Assembly: GCA_012514225.1 (NCBI GenBank)
Contig: JAAZAQ010000385.1
Location: 1 to 6,815 of the forward strand
DNA length: 6,815 bases
From: Clostridiales bacterium
GTDB taxonomy: Bacteria; Bacillota; Clostridia; Christensenellales; Aristaeellaceae
Direction: 5' to 3'
Below, piece after piece: positions 1 to 6,815 of this stretch. The first letter of the stretch is position 1. Each line of letters starts with the position of its first letter. The notes under the pieces were generated by a model. The model did no database searches. It was not told the origin of the DNA and worked only from the letters and a program-made list of their open reading frames with translations. Made by a program: the position numbers and the translations under genes.

Positions 1-2592
<2,592 letters not shown>

Positions 2593-2597
2593 CGCTT

Positions 2598-3428
2598 TCA
2601 AGGCTCCGTCAGGCCCCGGAGCGCCTCGTACTCCGGGTCCTCCCCGAAGTCGCGCTCCGGCGCGTCGCCGCGCAGGGCCTCGATGGCCGAGCGCAGCTCG
2701 ATGTAGTCGAGGTAGCGGAGGCCTTCCTCCCGCGCCCGCTCCAGGAGCAGGGGCAGGGCGCGTTCGTCCCCCAGCCGGCCCAGGTAGGCGGCCAGCACCG
2801 CCTGCCGCCCGGGGCAGGCGTCAAAGAGGCGGACGAGGGCGGAATACACCTGGGGATACCGCGGGTAGTGGCTCAGGATGCCCAGCAGCGCCTCCCGCCC
2901 CGGCTCGTTGGCCTCCTCCAGCGCCTCCAGCATCGCCGGCACGGCTTCCTCGCCCATCTCCTCCAGGCTCTCCAGCGCGAAATCGGCCAGCGCGTCGCGC
3001 TCCGCCCGGTCCACTTGCCAGGAGACGTACAGCGGCAGGGGCAGCAGGCTGCCCAGCTCCAGCAGCAGCCGGACGGCCAGCATCCGCGCCTCCTCCGGCG
3101 CGTCCCCCTCGCGCAGCAGGTCGACCAGCGGCGCCTCCGCCGCCGCGCCCAGCGCATGCAGGCGGGCGAGCAGCAGCTCCGGCACGGTGACGCCGTGGCG
3201 CAGGTAATCCAGCATCTGCCGGATGAGCCGGCCGGGGCTGGACTCCCCCTCAAAATAGCCGCGCGGCGCCTCCCCGGACAGCCAGGGCGCGGGCGTGTCC
3301 AGGAATTCCTCGTACAGCGTCGGCATCATGTCCTCCACCTCGGCGAGGTCGTGCGCCTCGTCCTGGTGCTCCTCCAGCCAGGCGCGCAAAAACCCGGCGA
3401 AGCGGCCGTCGAAGTCAATCAGCTCCAT
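2598..3428 (-). CDS. Acidic HEAT-like helical-repeat protein, function unknown
   Basis: A 276-residue soluble protein with no signal peptide or membrane helix. From about residue 81 it is a series of amphipathic helix pairs with HEAT-like character: LLLARLHALGAAAEAPLVDL, then EEARMLAVRLLLELGS, LEEMGEEAVPAMLEALEE, REALLGILSHYP and LAAYLGRLGDERALPLLLE. Repeats of this kind usually serve as protein-binding scaffolds. The first 75 residues are rich in Asp/Glu and aromatics and may form a separate cap. No catalytic motif is visible. The ATG at 3428 is chosen because GGAGG lies 6 nt upstream and the protein then begins MELIDFDGRF; the open frame continues back to 3641, but that extension is Arg/Ala/Ser-rich shadow sequence inside hslO. 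The start overlaps the hslO end by 14 bp, so translation is probably coupled to Hsp33. Lying between hslO and the membrane protein before ftsH, it could be an adaptor or partner in protein quality control, but this is inferred from position only. Confidence 0.87.
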   Translation of the reverse strand: MELIDFDGRFAGFLRAWLEEHQDEAHDLAEVEDMMPTLYEEFLDTPAPWLSGEAPRGYFEGESSPGRLIRQMLDYLRHGVTVPELLLARLHALGAAAEAPLVDLLREGDAPEEARMLAVRLLLELGSLLPLPLYVSWQVDRAERDALADFALESLEEMGEEAVPAMLEALEEANEPGREALLGILSHYPRYPQVYSALVRLFDACPGRQAVLAAYLGRLGDERALPLLLERAREEGLRYLDYIELRSAIEALRGDAPERDFGEDPEYEALRGLTEP

Positions 3429-4326
3429 CCGTCGCCTCCCCCGAAAGCAGGGCGCGCAGCTCCTCCGGCCCGAAGGCGCGCTCCGTGCGGCAAAAGTGGC
3501 AGGTGAGCCGGGCGTCCTCGCCCGTGCGCAGCATCTTCTCCAGCTCCTCCCGGCCCAGCGCGCCCAGCGCCTTGCGCATCCGCTCCCGGCTGCAGTCGCA
3601 CCGGAGGGCCAGCGGCTCCTCCGCGAGGACGTCGGGCTCAAGGTCGGAAAACCAGTCCAGCGCCAGTTCCTTCAGGGAGCGGTCGTAAATCTCGCGGCTG
3701 ATGTTGGCGAAGAAGGGGATGCGCAGCTCCAGCGCGCGCAGGGTGCGCTCCTGGCACTGGGGCATGGCCTGAATGAGGATGCCCCCGGAGGAGAGCACCG
3801 TGCCCGCCTCGTTGAGGCAGCCCAGGGCCACCAGGGAGGGCGTCTGCTCGGAAATGGTGAAATAGTGGGCGAAGTCCTCCCCCAGCTCGCCGGAGACAAG
3901 GTTGATGACCGAGGTGAAGGGCTCGCCGGCGTTAAAATCCTTGACCACGACCAGCCGGCCGCTGCGCCCCACGAAGCCGGCCACGTCCTGCCGCCCCTCG
4001 GGGGTCGGCGGAAGCTCGGCCTGCGGGTTTTCCACGGAGATTTTCAGCCGGTTCCCGGAGACGCCGCAGGTCATCCTGCCGCCGGCGCCGTCGCCCGTCA
4101 CGGTGACGGTCAGGCGCCCCTTCTCCTCCTTGACCAGCCCGCCCAGCATCGCGCAGGCGGGCAGCAGCCGGCCCATGGCCGCGGCCGCGGCGTCGCTGGC
4201 CCGATGGATGTCGGCGGCCTGCTGCGCCATGCGCGTGGAACGCGCCATGAGCGCCCGGGCCTGCCCCTTCCTTAGGGTCAGGCGCAGGAGGGAATCCGGG
4301 TCGGGATAAATCAGGGATTGCGTCAT
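3415..4326 (-). CDS. hslO: Redox-regulated molecular chaperone Hsp33
   Basis: Hsp33 is a cytosolic holdase that is inactive when reduced with zinc bound. It becomes active when oxidative stress (peroxide plus heat, or hypochlorous acid) oxidises its C-terminal cysteines, releases zinc and unfolds the linker. The 303-residue length fits the family. The N-terminal substrate-binding domain shows family signatures such as MGRLLPACAMLGG (51-63), VTGDGAGG (77-84) and SGGILIQAMP (180-189). The redox switch is complete: C243 and C245 in LRCDCSRERM, and C276 and C279 in LTCHFC, giving CxC-x30-CxxC within the usual spacing. The ATG at 4326 follows the methyltransferase stop by 7 bp, and its TGAGG overlaps that stop codon, which points to translational coupling. 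In Bacillus hslO lies two genes after ftsH; here it lies upstream of ftsH with two unknown genes between, so the association is kept while the order differs. Confidence 0.96.
   Translation of the reverse strand: MTQSLIYPDPDSLLRLTLRKGQARALMARSTRMAQQAADIHRASDAAAAAMGRLLPACAMLGGLVKEEKGRLTVTVTGDGAGGRMTCGVSGNRLKISVENPQAELPPTPEGRQDVAGFVGRSGRLVVVKDFNAGEPFTSVINLVSGELGEDFAHYFTISEQTPSLVALGCLNEAGTVLSSGGILIQAMPQCQERTLRALELRIPFFANISREIYDRSLKELALDWFSDLEPDVLAEEPLALRCDCSRERMRKALGALGREELEKMLRTGEDARLTCHFCRTERAFGPEELRALLSGEATDGAD
3435..3439 (-). promoter_or_regulatory. Shine-Dalgarno sequence of the HEAT-like gene, inside hslO
   Basis: The minus strand reads GGAGG (within a run GGGGGAGG) 6 nt before the ATG at 3428. 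It lies within the last codons of hslO. This site decides the start of the HEAT-like protein against the much longer open frame that begins at 3641. Confidence 0.75.
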
Positions 4327-4331
4327 GTCGT

Positions 4332-4336
4332 CCTCA
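4332..4336 (-). promoter_or_regulatory. Shine-Dalgarno sequence of hslO, overlapping the upstream stop codon
   Basis: The minus strand reads TGAGG, 5 nt before the hslO ATG. Its TGA is the stop codon of the methyltransferase, so a ribosome ending on the upstream gene stops directly on the hslO ribosome binding site. Confidence 0.65.
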
Positions 4337-5080
4337 TTCCAGGGGCTTTTTCGCCAGGAAGTGCAGCCGCCGGGCCTGGGGGCCCGGCGCGCGCAAAGTC
4401 AGGTTGCCGTAGCAGCGGACGGAGCCGAAGCCCGCCTGACGGAGCGCCGCCTCGATTTCCCCGCGCGACCAGCCGCGCTGCGCCTGCCGCTCCACCAGGC
4501 GGTCAAAGGCGCCGTCCGTCCGGCGGGCGAACACGGACAGCTCCATGTGCAGCCTTTGGGCGCGCTGGTCCCAGCGGCTGAGCCAGACGTAGGCGATGTC
4601 CTCCTCCAGCAGCACCTGCGGGGCCTTCGGCAGCAGGCGGCTGAGCTTGAAGTGTGAGGACAGGTCGAAGGCGAGGGCGCCGCCGGGCTTGAGCGCCCGG
4701 TAGGCGGACAGCAGGAAGCGCCGTAAATCCCGCGGGGTCAGGAGGTAATTGACCCCGTCGCAGGCGCAGACGACCGCGTCCGCCGGCCGGTGCGCCGCCA
4801 GCGCGCGCAAGTCCTGGCGGGTGAAGGCCAGGGACAGCCCCGCCTGCCGCGCCTTCCGCGCGGCGACGGAAAGCATCTCCTCCGAGGCGTCGCCCGGCGT
4901 GACCGAATAGTGCCCGGCCAGCTCCATCGTCATGTTCCCGGTGCCGCAGGCCCCCTCCAGCACCCGCCCGCCCCGCGGGACGCCCGCCTGTTCCAGCAGC
5001 TTCCGGTAATGGGCGCCCCAGGCGCCGTAGTCCACGTCCCGCATCAGCCGGTCGTAGACACGGGCGAAGTCACCGTACAC
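4334..5080 (-). CDS. Class I SAM-dependent methyltransferase, YqeM-like (GTG start)
   Basis: A 248-residue cytosolic protein with the Rossmann-type SAM-binding fold. The N-terminus MYGDFARVYDRLMRDVDYGA matches the opening typical of the Bacillus YqeM group, whose substrate is not established. SAM-binding motif I is VLEGACGTGN (40-49); an Ala replaces the more usual Gly or Cys at position 44. D64 in GDASEEML is the likely ribose-binding acid of motif II. QDLRAL (89-94) and VVCACDGVNYL (103-113) follow, then the post-motif LKPGGALAFDL (130-140). The GTG at 5080 is chosen because it gives exactly this conserved N-terminus and has AAGAGG 6 nt upstream. An open frame continues upstream to 5395, but that part is Arg/Ser/Pro-rich shadow of the DUF624 gene. 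The start overlaps the DUF624 gene end by 11 bp, and hslO follows after 7 bp. A small-molecule, RNA or protein substrate are all possible; nothing in the sequence chooses between them. Confidence 0.92.
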   Translation of the reverse strand: MYGDFARVYDRLMRDVDYGAWGAHYRKLLEQAGVPRGGRVLEGACGTGNMTMELAGHYSVTPGDASEEMLSVAARKARQAGLSLAFTRQDLRALAAHRPADAVVCACDGVNYLLTPRDLRRFLLSAYRALKPGGALAFDLSSHFKLSRLLPKAPQVLLEEDIAYVWLSRWDQRAQRLHMELSVFARRTDGAFDRLVERQAQRGWSRGEIEAALRQAGFGSVRCYGNLTLRAPGPQARRLHFLAKKPLE

Positions 5081-6041
5081 CCGCGGCCTCTTCCGGGGCG
5101 TCCTCCCCCTCCTCCGCCTGGGCCAGCCCGCGGTTGATTTCCGCGCCGGGGATGCGCGCGTTGATGAAGCGGTCGAAGACGGCGTTGGTGAAGGCCGCGT
5201 AGGCGTAGCGCGCCAGGGCGTTGCCGATGAGCAGGTAGTAGCCGCACAGCGCCATGAAGGCGTAGAGGAGGTAGGGGGTGAAAAACGCGACGAGGGCGGC
5301 GGCCAGCGCCGGGAGCAGCATGGCCAGCCGGACGCCCGCCACCTGCGGCAGGCGGCCCAGGGCCAGCAGGAAGCTGTTGCGCAGCAGGGTGCCAAAGCCC
5401 ATGCGGTAGGTGACCATCATCGGGTAGGCGAAGGTGAGCGCCAGCATCCACACCGCGCCCAGCGCCAGGGTGAGAATCTGCGGCAGCAGGAAGAAGGCGC
5501 CGCCGCTTTCCGCCATCGCGCCGTAGAAGCGGTAGCACACCAGCATGACAAGGGGCATCACGCCGGTGATGGCGGAGACGCCCAGCGCCTGCTTCCAGTT
5601 GTCCTTCACCGCGTCCTTGAAGTCCGACCAGACGAAGGCGTGCTCGTCCCGCGCCCAGTTGCGGGTCACGTAGGCCAGGCCCGCCTGCACCGGGCCGGTC
5701 AGGGCGACGCAGGGAATGAGCAGCACGAAGCCCGAAAACAGGATGCCGTAGATGACCTGCGGGCTTTGCGCGGTCAGTTCGGAGGCGCTCTGTGCGCCGG
5801 CGCCCAGGGCGTCGGACACCTCCAGAAGGTGGGAGAACAGGCCGTTGACCATGACGACCCACACGTACATCATCGGCAGGAAGGCCAGCGCGGTCATCAG
5901 GTTGACGCGGAAGAGGCCGGACAGGCGGATGCGCAGCATCTCCCAGAACAGCTGCCAGCGGTTGCGCGGCAGGTCGTCCCGGCGGTAGTCCCCCTTGCCG
6001 CTTTTCCCGTAGTAGAAATTATTGAGCAGTTTGCCGAACAA
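5070..6041 (-). CDS. DUF624/YesL-like polytopic membrane protein (TTG start)
   Basis: A 323-residue integral membrane protein. Hydrophobic segments lie at about residues 47-70, 97-117, 151-172, 181-210, 233-256 and 257-276, suggesting around six helices. The start MFGKLLNNFYYGKSGKGD and the central TGPVQAGLAYVTRNWARDE (115-133) are hallmarks of the DUF624 (YesL-like) family, which is common in Bacillota and often found near sugar-uptake genes. Its molecular function is unknown. The C-terminal 20 residues are acidic and probably disordered (AEEGEDAPEEAAG). The start is TTG at 6041, supported by GGAGG 7 nt upstream and by the family-like N-terminus; no ATG occurs in frame before residue 49. It is the first gene of the operon, about 22 nt after the predicted transcription start. 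The rare start codon may moderate its expression. The family call is good; a link to the neighbouring EIIC-like permease is possible but unproven. Confidence 0.9.
   Translation of the reverse strand: MFGKLLNNFYYGKSGKGDYRRDDLPRNRWQLFWEMLRIRLSGLFRVNLMTALAFLPMMYVWVVMVNGLFSHLLEVSDALGAGAQSASELTAQSPQVIYGILFSGFVLLIPCVALTGPVQAGLAYVTRNWARDEHAFVWSDFKDAVKDNWKQALGVSAITGVMPLVMLVCYRFYGAMAESGGAFFLLPQILTLALGAVWMLALTFAYPMMVTYRMGFGTLLRNSFLLALGRLPQVAGVRLAMLLPALAAALVAFFTPYLLYAFMALCGYYLLIGNALARYAYAAFTNAVFDRFINARIPGAEINRGLAQAEEGEDAPEEAAGVR
5087..5092 (-). promoter_or_regulatory. Shine-Dalgarno sequence that sets the GTG start of the methyltransferase
   Basis: The minus strand reads AAGAGG with a 6-nt spacer to the GTG at 5080. 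It lies inside the 3' end of the DUF624 gene. Together with the conserved N-terminal motif it supports GTG as the true start. Confidence 0.65.
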
Positions 6042-6048
6042 AGCGCTT

Positions 6049-6053
6049 CCTCC
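6049..6053 (-). promoter_or_regulatory. Shine-Dalgarno sequence for the TTG start of the DUF624 gene
   Basis: The minus strand reads GGAGG, preceded by a run of G, 7 nt before the TTG at 6041. The strong, well-spaced site is the main reason for accepting the TTG start. Confidence 0.75.
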
Positions 6054-6069
6054 CCCCCTGTTTCGCCTG

Positions 6070-6078
6070 ATTATAGCA
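6070..6078 (-). promoter_or_regulatory. Extended -10 promoter of the six-gene operon
   Basis: The minus strand reads TGCTATAAT: a perfect -10 hexamer (6075-6070) with the TGn extension, standing out as an A/T patch in very G+C-rich DNA. No recognisable -35 hexamer lies 16-18 bp upstream, where the sequence is C/G-rich, as expected for an extended -10 promoter of the housekeeping sigma factor. Transcription would start near A6063, leaving a leader of about 22 nt that ends in the GGAGG of the DUF624 gene. The upstream palindrome ends within this element, at the G of TG. Confidence 0.7.
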
Positions 6079-6108
6079 TACCGCGCGGCCCGGGGGCGGC
6101 GCGGTATG
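6077..6108 (-). repeat. Near-perfect 32-bp palindrome between the EIIC gene and the operon promoter (operator or hairpin)
   Basis: The outer arms CATACCGCGC (6077-6086) and GCGCGGTATG (6099-6108) are perfectly complementary. Inside them four more pairs match (6088-6091 with 6094-6097), so 14 of 16 symmetric pairs are complementary; only 6087/6098 and 6092/6093 fail. The centres of the outer arms are 22 bp apart, about two helical turns. Relative to the promoter the palindrome covers the -35 region and the spacer and touches the TG of the extended -10. It lies 30 nt after the EIIC stop codon but has no T-run on either side, so it is not a classical intrinsic terminator. Either a repressor/activator operator or an RNA hairpin protecting or ending the EIIC transcript is possible. 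Confidence 0.8.
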
Positions 6109-6137
6109 TGGACGGTGTGTGAACCTTGGGCGCGGGC

Positions 6138-6815
6138 TCAGTTCAGGTTGAGCTTCATGTCCCCCGGAAGAATCCAGCCCTTTTTCCGGAAGCCCGCCGC
6201 GATGAGCCAGGTCAGCAGGGCCGGCAGGGCGAAGTGCATCAGCAGGATGAGCAGCAGCGTGGAAACCGGCCCGAAGGTCTCCTTCATGGAAGCCCAGGCG
6301 GCGAACTGGCCCACCAGCCCGCTGGTGCCCATGCCCCCGCCCAGGGGGTTGTTGGGCATCCGGAACACCACGGTGGAGAGCGGCCCCAGGACGGCGGAGG
6401 CCAGGGTGGGCGGAAGCCAGATGACAGGCTTCCTGACGATGTTGCCGAACTGCAGCATGGAGGTGCCCAGGCCCTGGCTGACCAAGCCCCCCACGCCGTT
6501 GTCCGGGTAGGACTGCACGGCGAAGCCCACCATCTGCGCGCAGCAGCCGGCGCAGGCGGCGCCCGCCGCCAGGCCGGACAGGCCCAGGGAGATGCTGATG
6601 GCGGCGGAGGAGATGGGCGCGGTGAGCGCCAGCCCCATGATGACGGCGACCAGGACGCCCATGGGCAGGGGCGCCAGCTCGGTGGAGCGGTTGACCACCC
6701 CGCCCAGCCCGTTCATGAAGGCGGACACCGCCGGGCCCGTGAACAGGCCGACCAGGCCGCCCACGATGATGGTTGCGGCCGGCACCAGCACGATGTCCAC
6801 CGGCGTCTTCCCGGC
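6138..6815 (-). CDS. PTS EIIC_2-type membrane permease, C-terminal 225 residues (start beyond the right edge)
   Basis: The visible part is very hydrophobic and rich in Gly, Ala, Leu and Pro, with several membrane spans (about residues 8-30, 50-64, 70-92, 137-150 and 183-210 of the visible part). Sequence typical of the EIIC_2 group of putative phosphotransferase-system permeases includes GKTPVDIVLVP at the edge, LTAPISSAAISISLGLSGLAA (64-84), ACAGCCAQMVGF (87-98), GLGTSMLQ (115-122), WLPPTLASAVLGPLST (133-148) and NPLGGGMGTSGLVGQ (156-170). These proteins resemble sugar-transporting EIIC domains, but their substrate and phosphoryl-transfer partners are generally unknown, and no EIIA or EIIB domain is present here. 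A GTG at 6800 could be mistaken for a start, but the frame is open to the window edge with family-like residues before it (AGKTP). A 97-bp stretch with a palindrome and promoter separates it from the next gene, so it probably belongs to a different transcription unit. Confidence 0.9.
   Translation of the reverse strand, partial: AGKTPVDIVLVPAATIIVGGLVGLFTGPAVSAFMNGLGGVVNRSTELAPLPMGVLVAVIMGLALTAPISSAAISISLGLSGLAAGAACAGCCAQMVGFAVQSYPDNGVGGLVSQGLGTSMLQFGNIVRKPVIWLPPTLASAVLGPLSTVVFRMPNNPLGGGMGTSGLVGQFAAWASMKETFGPVSTLLLILLMHFALPALLTWLIAAGFRKKGWILPGDMKLNLN

Noticed and set aside
3295..4275. A 326-codon plus-strand open frame opposite hslO.
   Set aside because: hslO on the minus strand is unmistakable with its CxC and CxxC motifs, and the plus-strand product has compositional bias and no recognisable fold.
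5044..5862. A second minus-strand open frame within the DUF624 gene.
   Set aside because: It is a shifted frame of the membrane protein, Arg/Gly/Pro-rich; the other frame has clear membrane helices and the DUF624 motif.
6042..6062. A riboswitch or long regulatory leader before the operon.
   Set aside because: The predicted leader is only about 22 nt and is filled mostly by the ribosome binding site, leaving no room for an aptamer.
6077..6108. The palindrome as a classical Rho-independent terminator.
   Set aside because: Neither strand has a T-run after the stem: the minus strand continues CTATAATCAGG and the plus strand TGGACGG. Promoter overlap makes an operator at least as likely.

Overview
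The window looks like a stretch of chromosome from a G+C-rich member of the Bacillota, most likely a gut-type clostridium. That inference rests on the gene families present (a YesL/DUF624 membrane protein, a YqeM-like methyltransferase, an Hsp33 gene linked to ftsH, and an EIIC_2-type permease), on strong GGAGG-type ribosome binding sites, and on the use of TTG and GTG starts. G+C is high throughout and third codon positions are strongly G/C. No species can be named from the sequence. I found no RNA gene, mobile element, CRISPR array or long repeat.

All seven genes lie on the minus strand, so the window reads right to left. At the right edge (6815-6138) is the C-terminal two thirds of a PTS EIIC_2-like membrane protein. 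A 96-bp gap follows, the only sizeable intergenic space. It holds a near-perfect 32-bp palindrome (6077-6108) that abuts and slightly overlaps an extended -10 promoter (TGCTATAAT, 6078-6070). About 22 nt downstream of the predicted transcription start, an apparently single operon begins: DUF624/YesL-like membrane protein (TTG start, 6041-5070), YqeM-like SAM-dependent methyltransferase (GTG start, 5080-4334), hslO/Hsp33 (4326-3415), an acidic HEAT-like helical-repeat protein (3428-2598), a zinc-ribbon/TM/TPR/chitobiase-C-like membrane protein (2592-847), and ftsH (826 to the left edge, incomplete). Junctions are an 11-bp overlap, a 7-bp gap, a 14-bp overlap, a 5-bp gap and a 20-bp gap, so the six genes are probably co-transcribed and partly translationally coupled.

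The theme that can be inferred is envelope and protein quality control. Hsp33 is a redox-activated cytosolic holdase and FtsH is the membrane AAA+ protease. The link between the two is known from Bacillus (ftsH-coaX-hslO), but here the order is reversed and two unfamiliar proteins sit between them: a soluble acidic helical-repeat protein and a membrane-anchored multidomain protein with a cytoplasmic zinc ribbon and a predicted extracellular TPR/beta-sandwich part. Their position makes them candidates for accessory factors of the FtsH/Hsp33 system, but the sequence alone does not prove this. Several gene starts need care: the longest open frames for the methyltransferase and the HEAT protein run back into the upstream genes and would give wrong N-termini.
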